This document shows positions 48,165-59,859 of a stretch of DNA of 64,000 nt, in pieces; position 1 is the first letter of the stretch; each line of letters starts with the position of its first letter. The stretch is taken from the NCBI GenBank assembly GCA_026929865.2, contig CM049400.1, forward strand, positions 28,967,501 to 29,031,500, read 5' to 3'. A program made the translations under genes and the position numbers. The notes under the pieces are model-generated. The model worked only from the letters and a program-made list of their open reading frames with translations, was not told where the DNA came from and ran no database searches. The DNA comes from Hyperoplus lanceolatus. Taxonomy: Eukaryota > Chordata > Actinopteri > Uranoscopiformes > Ammodytidae.

Positions 48165-51100
48165 AATGAATTGAACTGCTAACAGCTTATTAACGTTGGC
48201 CCCCAGCCACTCACTGCTTTATTTTACAAGGGTTACAAGTCAGAAAGTTTGGGAAAAACTGGTTTTGACAGTACATTATATGTTTGGCATATGTTTTTAA
48301 TGTTATTGCATAGTTTGAAAATGTGAAATTAAAGCTGTGAAATCAATATAGTGTTGAAAAAGTACAATGATTTCCTCTGGACTGTAGTAGAGTAAAATTA
48401 TGAATAATAAAATAGAACAAAACAACATGCAATTTTGAGGTACTTGTATTTTACCTAAGTACAGTACGTGTTTAGTTACTTACCTAAACTTTGTCAGACT
48501 ATGTCTAAAGATGCATTTGACATGTGACTTCAGACATTGCAAATCTGTCTTTCCTTCCCACACAATAATGTAACCAATCACACTCTATAAAGCTATGTCC
48601 AAAATTTCATAAATAACAAATAACATTTAGATCTTTGTGGTAAAACTAAGTGTTAATGCATTAAGGCCTTTGCACAACTAACGTTTGTTTACATGTTTAG
48701 CAACAGTCTGTGAGACTTGTTTTTTTTTCCTTTAGCATTACCCTTTGATAAAAACGCCCAGTTGAAATCAATAACAACTAAAATATGATCGAGACTCGGC
48801 CGAGGTGTACTCAGAAGGTGCTGAGATGTGAGAACTGCAAAAGAAAAGTCCCCCAGAGATTCCTCCGCCCATCTCAATGGTCTTATCTGTGATGTGCAAC
48901 TGATGAACTCCTGAAATACTCCTGGGGTTGGCCAGTATGGATCAACTTGGGGGTGGGGGGCTTGGTCTATTTTTCTCTCACTGGGAGATAAGCGCTGTCC
49001 GTCAGCCTGATTGACGTATCAAAGCAGGGCAGCCTTTGGCGCTGAGGGGGGACTGGACTTTTGGATGGATTTTCTCAGCCATTCGCCCTGACTGGTTTTG
49101 TATTATAAACAGGCCAATAGAGAGGTGACTGCTTTGTTTGCAATATAATAAAGTATAATGATAATGCTGGGTTTTTAGTACAAAAAGACCTGGGAAAATG
49201 TAACAGCTGGCTTTGACAAAATGATTGATTGACGTGATTCAACTTAATAGTATGAAGGCAAATGACAGTATAAACCATCGTCATCAGTTGTGTTTAAGCT
49301 CTCGGCACAAACAAATAGATCAAAAAAATTGTCTTTAAGATAAAGACCAGAAACCGCTTAACGGACTGAACACAAGCGTTCAACAGCCCTTGAATTAATC
49401 TGAGGCATCATTTGGGAGAAATCTTTATCTACAAAGGCCCGTTGACTTCAAGGCATCTCAAGTAAATGAAAAAAAAAATACTGAACCAGAGACCAACCGT
49501 CGCGCAGTGAGGCAGAGGAACAAAGAGCAGTGTCTTCCTTTTGAAACAGCAGCAGGCAGTTTGCCCAAAAAAAACACCCTTATCCTCCATCCACCACCAC
49601 TGCTCCAATGAGGTTTCAATTATTTAGCCAGAGACCAGCAAGGAATCACTGAAAGAACGAGTAGTGCACATTTGAGAGCTAACAGGACCCTGTGTTGCTC
49701 TTTGCTTTCCAAAAAACACCTGATGGTTTTCCAAAAGATCTTGGTGGTGAATTCTGCAGCAGGTAGTCGGCATCAAGCATTCCTATCACACCTCTGCCAA
49801 GGTTGTCTTGCCTGACAGAAGTTGACAATAAGTGTTTCAAACCTTCTCTGACTTCCTGGTCTGTTCCTGTTTGACAATACATAACAGTACGACAAGCACA
49901 ACAACACAAAGGTGTGAGGAAAAACACAGCCTGTACATTTTGCCCCACCGTGGGCTCACACAGAGGGCTTCATACATCAAAAAAGGCTGTAGGGGCCAAG
50001 GCTGCTGAAAATAAGGGAGGTTGCTTTGCATTCCATTTACCTCTCTGTCCTTCAAAACGCTGTAACCGGGTGTACCATGGCCGACCGGAGAAGGCCCGCG
50101 AAAGTAATTGGAAATTCAGCCCAACACAAAGAGGCACCATTCATCAGACGGTGATAGGTACAGTAGCATTTTAACCCGACTACTTTCGACCAGAGATAAC
50201 TGATAGTTTTTCACACGAGTGGCGTGTTACAGATGAATTTGGTGATGCAGCCGGGCAAGCAGAGTGCTTTCATGTTCAGTCATCGCTCTTGTTTCCGCAG
50301 ATGCTACAGCAAGTATTATCTAATTAGTTAATTGATTTTTTTTTAAATAATAATAATTATAGTAAATTAATCATTGCATTATTGCATCTGCATACCACAA
50401 TATTACGTGTATGTATTTGATCATAGTATTTGTATCATTCAGTCATCTCCTTTCTCTATTTATATGAAGCTCAATGATTGGATATTAGTACAAGTGTACA
50501 CTGTATTTTTGAATTACACCGGTAATTGAGTAACTGCATGACCAGGGTTTCAGTATTCCCATTCAGAAATACAGCATGTCAATCGGTATATTTGTCCTTA
50601 TTTGTCCCCCCTTACATGTTTCCATTTGTTGCACACAAGTAACGTAGCTATTGTTCCTCTGTTTGGACAAATCCATTTTTTACAACCAATCTAGGGGCTG
50701 AAACGATTATTTTAAATCAATTTGCTAAATCCATTTGCTGATTATTTCCTCTATTGAGTAATCAGTCCAGCTCTAATTGCAGTAAATAAACTTGACAGAT
50801 CAACACACTTCATGATAGTAAACAAGAAACTTATTTTTTCATTCCACTAATTCTAATTAACTTTATTGAGCATTTTGTTATCCTTTGGCTTTTATCAATA
50901 CATTTTAAAATACTAAACTTCTTTGTCACATCCCATGTTTTGTTAGTGAGGGACTCTTTGTAAGCTCAAACAGCAATTTAGTTTGTCTTCTGAAATGTAT
51001 AGAAGGAAAACCTGATTTGAATGAGTTTTGAAAAATATCATTATACATGATCTGCACTGCAATAATTGCTTGGTTAATTAAGTGCTAAACAGTTATCCTT

Positions 51101-54100
51101 TAAGGGCTGCCTAATGCCTGTCATTAATGTAATGAAAAAAGTGTGTGTGTGTTTTATTTCTAATTTCCGGGTAAAGTAGCCTCTAGGTCTTGGCAAATTT
51201 GAATAGCTCTTGAAAATAATAGGATAGGGTCTGCTCATGTGTGAAACAACTACGCCTAATTAGTTTAGTTTAAAGTTGTCTTTTGCCGGCAAAAAATACT
51301 TTTTGCTGCATCAAGAAAATTTAGCTCAACACTCAAAAAAAAACCTCTCAAACAAGTGTGCTTTGTAAGAGCCAAAACAGAAAGTCCTTTTTTTTCTTCT
51401 TCTTGTCTGTTCAGACGCACTGACCTACATTTTCCTGTCTCTCTTACTTCCTGTGTAGAGTCGAGGCTCATTTCCTCTTTATTGATACAGCAACATGCCA
51501 TCTGTGAGCTATTTTCATTAAAACCCAAAGACGGACACACCGCCGGCATGCAAGGGACTGACATGACTGAGTGAGACAGAGAACAGAAGACACCTTTTTT
51601 TTTTATTATTGTCACGACCGATTTCAAGGTGACGGGAGAAGAAGGTGTCGGGGTATTTGATCGATTGTGTTCGAATCCAATAACACACAGCTGAGTCAGA
51701 CCACCTGGATCAATACAGTTCCAAGTGACCGAGATGGATATTTATTTGTCTTTTTTCTGGGAGAGGATTCCATAATAAATCCAGTACAGCGGGCAATTAC
51801 TTCATATACTAAACTGCCAGACATTATGATTAGCCTGGGAGTTGTGTTTATTATTGCCAATGTAACCAGACATATAAACAAGGGGCTAGTTTTTACATGA
51901 TGGGCATCTTGTGAACACTCGACATGCAGGCTTGACAGAAGGATAGATGGAGAGCAGAAGCACTTCAAATCTTGAAGCATCGCTGCAATAATCTAGTGTG
52001 TGTGAGTGTTGCCAATAGTCTGCCTGGTTAGGCATTACCAAATCAATTGTTTAACTAAAGTAATTAAGTATTCTTCTAGCATAGCAATTATAGTAATATA
52101 CATTGATTAAGCTGATTTAAGAACTACACATCTAAAAGTATAAACAGTTTTTCAGCCACCACCATTAGCCACAATATGGATTATCCATATGTGACAGGTA
52201 TATTAACCATTTTATTGAGGACCAGACCAATATTATGTTTGAAAAAGCAATTACATGTTCATTAGAAAAATATCAATCCAATAAAATGGATCAGCACTGT
52301 TACTGTCTGACCCTATTAAGATGATCCTGTATTGACCATGACATCATCGATCCACATTGTTTTTCCTTTTTTAATTGAATGGCATTAGCAAATCAGTGGA
52401 TCCTCAATTAATTATATTGATTCAATCATTTTGGGCATTTGACCTTAGTGAAATGGGGATTGTCAAGGCTTACAGGCAGGTAGACAGTCAGTAACTGGTT
52501 CCGGGTCTTGTCCACTAGGCAAACATGTAGCAATGAGGATGAAGGAAACCATGGAACTGGTATAGGTGAGTGACTGATGAGGGAAGTGAGATGATGGTTA
52601 GTAGTTTTGGTGCAGAGGGTCAGGCATATATGACCTGGGGAAGTCTGAGGGCACCTGGTGGATGGATGCTCACATACCAGTAAAACTATTAATTTGGAAA
52701 TAGCCAATATTCTTAGACAATGTTCTTCTCATTTCTTCTAGCACAATATGCACATATATTGCACCCAAACAGCATACAACGAGGACAGGCTAAACAGCAA
52801 AGAAGGAAGTTATGACAACTTGTATGAACTACATGAGGATGTGTTACATATGTTACAGCAACAAGACTTTGTACACCTCAACAAGCTGCAGGTGAAACAA
52901 ATTGTCCACCCAACCAAAGAAAACATTTAGGCAAACCTGCACACATACATATTAAGAATGTTAACGAGACACAGTGCAAGGAGAGTTCAGTATGTCTCAG
53001 CGTTCTGTTAATGTTAATTATAATGTTTTTGCTTCACACTGTGACAATTCAAATCCAAAATGCGGAGACTAAAACTAAAACTAAGTATTGTAATTTGCAA
53101 ATAATGGTGCTGTATCTCACTACACCAATCATGTTATGTTTATCTTTCTGCTTTTTAGAAGAAGAACTGTGCAGATAATTGCTTATATAGTCATTGGCTA
53201 TGTAGATTCCTCTCAGTTATCCAGTGAGAAAAAAATGTCCATCAGCGTACAGTCCATTTAAGTAGTTTCTGGATAGATGGACACTATTTGGGAGTCTGTA
53301 TGTTTTATTGTACAACTTAAGAGACCATTTAAAGAGTAATTGAATACCTTAGGATGCATGTTAAATATGTTGTGATTTTGATATTCTCAACGTACTTCAG
53401 CTTACAGTTACCTGGACAATGTGCCAATTACATATGTTTACCTCACTTTAAATGATTACCTCTGTCTGATATTCCACGTGTTCTGTTTCATTTTGGCATG
53501 GCGGGTAGCTCGAAATACCACAACACCCATGAGCCCTGGTCTTGGACAAGAAAGAAGTTTCATAAAGCTTATTTAAAAGGCCTTTTTGTTGCAGTTTTTG
53601 GAAATAACATTATTTAAAGGTCTATACCGAAACACTCTCAATATGTATCTGCAGTACATTTAGCCATACTTTTTAGGCCATCCCTTGACTATTCGTCTAG
53701 CATCGCCTTTAGATCTAACGTTCTATTTCATAACAACTATCTGGAAAATATATTATATTTCTATCATCCTCATATCATTTGTGTTTTTCCTGCATGGCGG
53801 TCATTGTTTATGGTACTTGATAAACATGACACAGCATGTTTGCATTGTCACTGTGAACTGTTTTGTCTTTAGCTCAATGCACCGCTGTGTGTCTAAGTAC
53901 AGCCCCAACAGAGCCACCAGCATGACTGTAGACTGTTAGGGTTTTTTTAATAGAAGAAACAAAAATTTGCTGATATATTTGATCGATTTTCTGTTTCGCA
54001 AATCAATTATATTGTGTGGAAGCAGAAATGCTTGGGAGTCTAGCCTCCTTCAAAGTCCAGCTCTCTATGGAACATAGTTTAAATTAATGAATTCATTCAT

Positions 54101-54540
54101 TCATGTATTATGCTCCATTACCCATAAACACAACACCAACAAGTCAATATCTGCAGCAAGATGTTGTCATACAGCTGACCTTATACTCTGACCTTCCAGG
54201 GTGGGGGGGGCAAACAATGTAGCTAAGAATGCAGCTCAGTTGTCATCTAAGAATATTGGTTGATAAGCATTTCATTGTTTGTGATTATGTTTGTAAGACC
54301 TTATAAACCTACTGTAGATGTGCCATGTATGTTTGACTTAGTTAATTATATTTATTAAAAGGAGAAGAGCAGGATGTAAAATAATGATATGATATAAACC
54401 TCTTCACAGCAATGCTACCCTACTCTTCCCTCCTGTCTTGTTCTCCAAGCTCAAGGGAGCTTGTAGGGAGGGAAAAGTGATATTTTTAGCTGGTTCCACA
54501 ATCCCTCCTGTAAATAATTACCCTAGTTGCTGTTGAAGTT
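48165..54540. other. Unannotated background, no gene seen
   Basis: A long stretch with only short frames. No Tc1, hAT, LINE or SINE ends were recognised. Confidence 0.45.
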
Positions 54541-54544
54541 GCCA

Positions 54545-55062
54545 GCTCATCGGATTGGATGTGCGCACCACTCCAAACGTCAAAATACATCAGATGCGGA
54601 TGGGGATGTGGACGTCACATGTACGCAGGCTTTTGAGATCAATGATATTTGCACAAAACTGGTGTAATCCGAACAGTGATGGGATCGGGGTGAAAGTGAG
54701 CCTACACACTTTAAAAGCACATGGGCAAGAAATCCCACAATACGTATGCTTAAAGATGGCGATGGGCAGTGTGGCTATTGCACCTATCTGCTTAGGGAGC
54801 TGTTAGGGGTAAGTGTGTTCAAATTAAACAAAGTGCAACATAACCCGTTCTATAAAAAGCCATTTAAACACCCCCAACACTGCTGTATTCAAACGGCATG
54901 GTGGCCAATGATGCACTGCAGTTGCGCCAGCCATTTCCCAAATCTGAGTGTTTTCGTGTGTAGCTCTCACTATTCTTGCAGCTACTCCCCTGGACCATTG
55001 GTGTAAACAAGAATATGCTCTTAGCCAAGTTGCCTGGTTAAATAAGGATGAAAGGGAAGAAA
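54545..55062 (+). repeat. Possible worn repeat with retroelement-like tail (tentative)
   Basis: The end of the block reads TGTAAACAAGAATATGCTCT, then TAGCCAAGTTGCCTGGTTAA and ATAAGGATGAA. This resembles the fish repeat ending AAGAATTTGTTCTTAACTGA...GCCTGGTTAAATAAAGG. The part before it has two overlapping open frames (54555-54806 and 54746-55006) without recognisable domains. No boundaries could be set. Confidence 0.35.
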
Positions 55063-55339
55063 CCCTAACAAGAAGTTCCGACTAAAGTTATGCTGTTCTC
55101 TGCTTGTGTCTCCTGTACTGGGACACAAATACAATGCTGCTCATTAATAACGATAATGCTGGGGCAATTCATGTTTGGACACCCGTGTCCCTTTGTTATG
55201 GTAGGTTTGCTGGGAAACTACTGAATACTCAATGTTCACAACGTTTTACAATACCATATTTCAACCTTCTTGGAAACGTATTTGTCTTCTGGTGGACAGT
55301 TACATCAAAATTAACACCACTCGTTTATCCGTCCATTAA

Positions 55340-55520
55340 ATGTAAAGCAACAAGCCAGCTAGCTTAGCTTAGCAGAAAGAAAGGAAACAGCTACCCTGGC
55401 TCTGTCCAAGTGTTGCAAGCCAGCCGAGACGATTTTACTCTTTGTTTTTAGTACAAAGTACACAAACAAATAACTGTTAATAAAAGTGCATAGCGGTGGG
55501 GTTTTCTTACCTACAAAAGG
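55340..55520 (+). repeat. Fragment of a common teleost interspersed repeat (tentative)
   Basis: AGCCAGCTAGCTTAGCTTAG, then AAAGGAAACAGCTACCCTGG and CTCTGTCCAAGTGTTGC, closely resemble a widespread fish repeat (TTAGCTTAGCATAAAGACTG, then GAAACAGCTAGCCTGGCTCT). It may adjoin, in consensus order, the part seen inverted at 43525-43625. Not coding. Confidence 0.45.
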
Positions 55521-55524
55521 CGTC

Positions 55525-57455
55525 AGGCGAGCTGTTGGCCCCAGTTGAGGTATGTTTGCCAAAATAAACTTATGGGTGACAATGACAGGGGTATCACTCT
55601 GTTTAGAAAAGGAGAAAATGTATCCTAAACCATTCCATAGCCATGCTTAATACTGTTTCAGACTTGAACTGAAAGGTTTTTCAGGGCCACAGAGTGGAGG
55701 ACCGAGATTGCAAACTTGCTGTTAACAGCTTCTCAGGAGCCCACTCTTTTCTGATGAGAATAGTCAGTCGACCCTCCTCTGGTATTCTATTAGGGCTGTT
55801 TGAAGAAGCTGACGCAATTCCCCCTCTGCTGTGATGTCACTGCTGTTAACTATCTAGCTTTTATCTTTTTTTGGCTCCACTGCCTTAGCAGCAACTGCTG
55901 CATAGCTGCCCCATTTATCCCCCATCCAAAGCCTGCCTTATGTCTATGTGAGTAAGGCAATGCATAGATGTTAAGATATCCTCTGGACTTTCATGAAATA
56001 ATCCCTAATATGGCCAAACAATGTCATGCCCTCCAGTGACATGAACCAACCATGAACCTGCTACATCAGATCAGTCGTGAGATGAGTAACGGCACGTCAT
56101 TGACTTTCAATACCCACAGCCAAATAGTTGTCCAACACAATTTTCTGAGCTGTCCGTCTAAACCTCCCCAAATCAAAGCCTCACTCAACGAGCTTTGACA
56201 CCATCCATCTTTGCTGCTCACTGAGGGCCTTTGTTGTAGTAATGTGAGGTAACAGCAACATATACTGCACCTTAGAGGCACGCATCATTGCTCAGAGTTT
56301 GTTTGTACATCTCATTTGACATCTAACTTATCTTATGACATAGAATAATACTGGACAGGCTATTTGTTTGAGTCAATCACCAAGATGTAAGGTTACATTC
56401 TGGAAACAAAATGTTAAAAACATGAAATCATGAATCTACCAGGTGAAATCATTAAACAAAAATAGACAAATATGGTTAGGCTACATCTAAATATATAGTT
56501 GATGGGAATACAAACCACAACATCTCACCACTTTACATTGTCATAAACCAATAGCTCCGCATGCTTGTTTCATCACTATTGGAATAGTAGTAATTGGTTT
56601 TAAAACATTTGTCTGCTAATTGCATATTGTAAAACTGTATTAAAAACCATGCAACTTGGTTTGATCAAAGTGTTTACGCGATGTTAATTAAGGCCCATTT
56701 ACTGCAAACATCAATTACAGACCAATGGCTGGGACTGTATAGGCAACATGTTGCCTTTAATCATTTATCATTGTCAATTTTTAGAACAGTCGCATGCGCT
56801 CTTTCCTCTTTTACTGTCAATTACCTTCAACACAATTCACTTTAATGGTGTTAGGCTGCAGGTTGAAGGTTAAAGGGGGACATGTGATTGAAGCACTTGG
56901 AATTGCAATGTTTAAATGAACAATAAAACAAGTTTGCTTAGATGACTAGCGCAGATACAAGTAAGTTCAGTTAATCTCAGAGTTCACACCATAGTGTGGA
57001 CAATTTCTTCTTTTAGCTGTGTTTTCACTTCCCCCCAATCTAAAAAATGTGGGTGTGGAATGCCTCATCAGTGGAATTGTTCTTTCTTTGTCCTCTTGCA
57101 TTATTTGAAACAGCTGTTGTTGTATCACGGCTAATGCCTGATACTTCCTAACTAGGCATTTCTAAAAAGAAAAAAAAATCTCTGCCTTAATTAGCTACTT
57201 TAGGGCTCTCTAGTGGGAGAATGTTACGTTATTGCTTGTATCAATTGCAATTTTAGTGCAATGAAAAAAGGGTGCTTGGGAATTCCTTTATATAGGGGCT
57301 GTGTTGCCTGGTTTTGGTGCAGAGAAACAAATTATTTTAAGTATGCAATCCCAAACACCCAATGGATTCTTAAAAATCTGCCTGCACAATGTTATAGATA
57401 GTGTAGATACTATATGGTAATAAAATAAACAGCATGAAGTCATTTTATATAAAAA
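55525..57455. other. Unannotated background, no gene seen
   Basis: Short frames only; no repeat end recognised before the SINE at 57470. Confidence 0.5.
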
Positions 57456-57469
57456 AATATCTCACTCTG

Positions 57470-57658
57470 GGGGCGCCTTTAGCTCAGTTGGTAAGGCGTC
57501 CCCCCCATGGGCCTCGGCCAGCAGCGGACCCGGGTTCGATTCCAGCCTGCGGTCGTTCTCTGCATGTCACTCCCCTCTCTGCCCCATTTCAACTATGTCT
57601 CTACACTATCAATAAAAAAAGCATAAAAATGCCAAAACAACATCTTTAAAAAAAAAAT
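57470..57658 (+). mobile_element. tRNA-headed SINE, copy 2, with 14-bp TSD
   Basis: The head reads GGGGCGCCTTTAGCTCAGTT (box A at 57480-57491) and GGTTCGATTCC (box B at 57533-57543). The body CTCTCTGCCCCATTTCAACT follows, and then the A-rich end GCATAAAAATGCCAAAACAA with a terminal A-run. The flanks AATATCTCACTCTG at 57456-57469 and 57659-57672 are a perfect 14-bp duplication. It is the same family as 39994-40187, in the opposite orientation. Pol III boxes are intact, so transcription is conceivable; amplification would need a LINE with a matching tail. Confidence 0.94.
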
Positions 57659-57674
57659 AATATCTCACTCTGTG

Positions 57675-58305
57675 TAGACTGGGAATACTGTATATACTAC
57701 AAGCGAAGGTTCCCTCTTAATTATAAATGAGCATATGGATTCTCATAGTTCATATCAATTTGACAGTGCATGCCTATTAAAGCAAACATATGCCTGTGTG
57801 CATTATGTTTTGGAATTTGTGCAATATTTCCAGGTTCATGAAAGCTTAAAACCTTGTCGCTCATAACCATGTGTTGTTCAACTCTTCCATTCCCAGGACA
57901 GTCTAAGCAAAGGTTTCCAGTCAAGAGACGGCATATCTGCTCCAAAAGAACTTGACATGCAGCATGATTGGCTGCCCTCTTGCCTCATAGAGTGATAGAA
58001 CCCTCTGAGTGCAAGCCTTTGTTTTTCTGCCAAACAATGCATTTACCTTGACAAATATTGCTTTCAGCAGAAGGTCCTTTACAGAACTGCAGTATTTATC
58101 TATTTGCTTTGTCTTGTTGCACAAGAGGAGAATAGAAAATGAGTTGGGGCACTTTTTGACTTGGCAAGTGGGAAACTTTCCCGGAACGACCTGAAGACAC
58201 AATGGTACAGCAGTCGTCTGTGTTCTGTGATCTAACAGTAACTGCTGCCATGGTCACCTTGACAATGCAGAAGTATGTCATGAAGATGCTGCCTTCTGGA
58301 GGTAA
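57675..58305. other. Unannotated background up to truncated Tc1 end
   Basis: No gene recognised. The Tc1 homology of copy B begins abruptly at about 58308, and nothing in this stretch resembles the missing outer TIR. Confidence 0.5.
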
Positions 58306-58307
58306 TT

Positions 58308-59803
58308 TGTGTGATAGTGAGCACTTCTGCTTTGCTGAGATAATCCACCCCACCTCACAGGTGTGCCACATCAAGATGCTGATCTGACATCATGATTAGT
58401 GCACAGGGGTGCCTTAGACTGTCCACAATAAAAGGCCACTCTGAAATGTGCATTTTTTTGCTTTATTGGGGGTCTGGGGACTCATAACCAGTCAGTATCT
58501 GGTGTGACCACCATTTGCCGCATGCAGTGCAACACATCTTCTTCGCATAGAGTTTATCAGATTGTCAATTGTGGCCTGTGGAATGTTGGTCCACTCCTCT
58601 TCAATGGCTGTGCGAAGTTGCTGGATATTAGTGGGAAGTGGTGCACGCTGTCGTATACGCCGGTCAAGAACATCCCAAACATGCTCAATGGGTGACATGT
58701 CCGGTGAGTATGCTGGCCATGCAAGAACTGGGACATTTTCAGCTTCCAAGAATTGTGTACAGATCCTTGCAACATGGGGCCGTGCATTATCTTGCTGAAA
58801 CGTGAGGTGATGTTCATGGATGTATGGCACAACAATGGGCCTCAGGATCTCATCACGGTATCTCTGTGCATTCAAAATGCCATCAATAAAATGCACCTGT
58901 GTTCTTCGTCCATAACAGATGCCTGCGCATACCATAACCCCACCACCACCATGGGCCACTCGATCCACAACATTGACATCAGCAAAGCGCTCACCCACAC
59001 GACGCCACACACGCTGTCTGCCATCTGCCCTGAACAATGTAAACCGAGATTCATCCGTGAAGAGAACACCTCTCCGACGTGCCAGACGCCATCGAATGTG
59101 AGCATTTGCCCACTTAAGTCTGTTACGGCGACGAGCTGGAGTCAGGTCAAGACCCCGATGAGGACGACGAGCATGCAGTTGAGCTTCCCTGAGACGGTTT
59201 CTGACAGTTTGTGCAGAAATTGTTTGGTTATGCAAACCAATTGTTTCAGCAGCTGTCTTAGTGGCTGGTCTCAGACGATCTTGGAGGTGAACCTGCTGGA
59301 TGTGGAGGTCCTGGGCTGGTGTGGTTACACGTGGTCTGCGGTTGTGAGGCCAGTTGGATGTACTGCCATATTCTCTGAAACGCCTTTGGAGACGGCTTAT
59401 GGTGGAGAAATGAACATTCAATGCACGAGCAACAGATCTGGTTGACATTCCTGCTGTCAGCATGCCAATTGCACGCTCCCTCAATGCTTGTGGCATCTGT
59501 GGCATTTTGCTGTGAGACAAAACTGCACATTTCAGGGTGGCCTTTTATTGTGGACAGTCTAAGGCACCCCTGTGCACTAATCATGATGTCAGATCAGCAT
59601 CTTGATGTGGCACACCTGTGAGGTGGGATGGATTATCTCAGCAAAGCAGAAGTGCTCACTATCACACATTTAGACGGATTTGTGAACAATGTTTGAGAGA
59701 AATGGTAATATTGTGTATCTGGAATGAATTTTAGATCTTTAAGTCCATCTCATGAAAAATGGGAGCAAAAACAAAAGTGTTGCGTTTATATTTTTGTTGA
59801 GTG
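58308..59803 (-). mobile_element. Tc1-like element, copy B, 3' TIR truncated
   Basis: On the minus strand it starts at 59803 with CACTCAACAAAAATATAAAC, flanked by TA at 59804-59805, and its 5' TIR is full length (about 280 bp). The other end keeps only the inner part of the TIR. Homology stops at TGTGTGATAG (58308), so roughly the outer 150 bp, including the terminal transposase cleavage site, are gone. About 40 bp absent from the left arm of copy A are present here in both arms. The element cannot be excised as a normal unit, although its gene is open. Confidence 0.94.
58492..59520 (-). CDS. Tc1 transposase, uninterrupted 342 codons
   Basis: A DD34E (IS630-Tc1-mariner) transposase of typical length. 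Residues 16-55 hold the first HTH (LTAGMSTRSVARALNVHFST), residues 61-64 the RRPR hook, and about residues 65-125 the second HTH. The catalytic triad is D156 (FTDES), D244 (QQDNARP) and E279 (SPIEHVW), with 34 residues between the last two. Residue 198 is Cys where copy A has Trp in the conserved MVWAG stretch, which may impair folding. The start MSHSKMPQ matches copy A; MPQMPQ at codon 6 is an alternative. No promoter beyond the TIR is evident. Expression is uncertain and it is a transposon gene, not a host gene. Confidence 0.92.
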   Translation of the reverse strand: MSHSKMPQMPQALRERAIGMLTAGMSTRSVARALNVHFSTISRLQRRFREYGSTSNWPHNRRPRVTTPAQDLHIQQVHLQDRLRPATKTAAETIGLHNQTISAQTVRNRLREAQLHARRPHRGLDLTPARRRNRLKWANAHIRWRLARRRGVLFTDESRFTLFRADGRQRVWRRVGERFADVNVVDRVAHGGGGVMVCAGICYGRRTQVHFIDGILNAQRYRDEILRPIVVPYIHEHHLTFQQDNARPHVARICTQFLEAENVPVLAWPAYSPDMSPIEHVWDVLDRRIRQRAPLPTNIQQLRTAIEEEWTNIPQATIDNLINSMRRRCVALHAANGGHTRY

Positions 59804-59813
59804 TAATAACCCT

Positions 59814-59823
59814 ACCCCCCCCC

Positions 59824-59855
<32 letters not shown>
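59814..59855. repeat. Poly-C plus (CA)n tract
   Basis: About 13 C residues followed by about 14 CA units, 10 bp outside the intact terminus of Tc1 copy B. Confidence 0.95.
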
Positions 59856-59857
<2 letters not shown>

Positions 59858-59859
59858 AA

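Noticed and set aside
52748..52930. 60-codon frame with a helical-looking LYELHEDVLHMLQQQDFVHL stretch after a TTCTTCTAG acceptor-like site
   Set aside because: No donor site, domain or neighbouring exon supports it. A frame this short is expected by chance; could be revisited with RNA-seq.
57470..57545. Possible tRNA gene (box A and box B present)
   Set aside because: The sequence continues into a SINE body with an A-tail and lies between 14-bp target duplications, and the cloverleaf is not convincing.
58753..59445. 230-codon plus-strand frame
   Set aside because: It is the antisense shadow of the Tc1 transposase of copy B; the minus strand has the real motifs.
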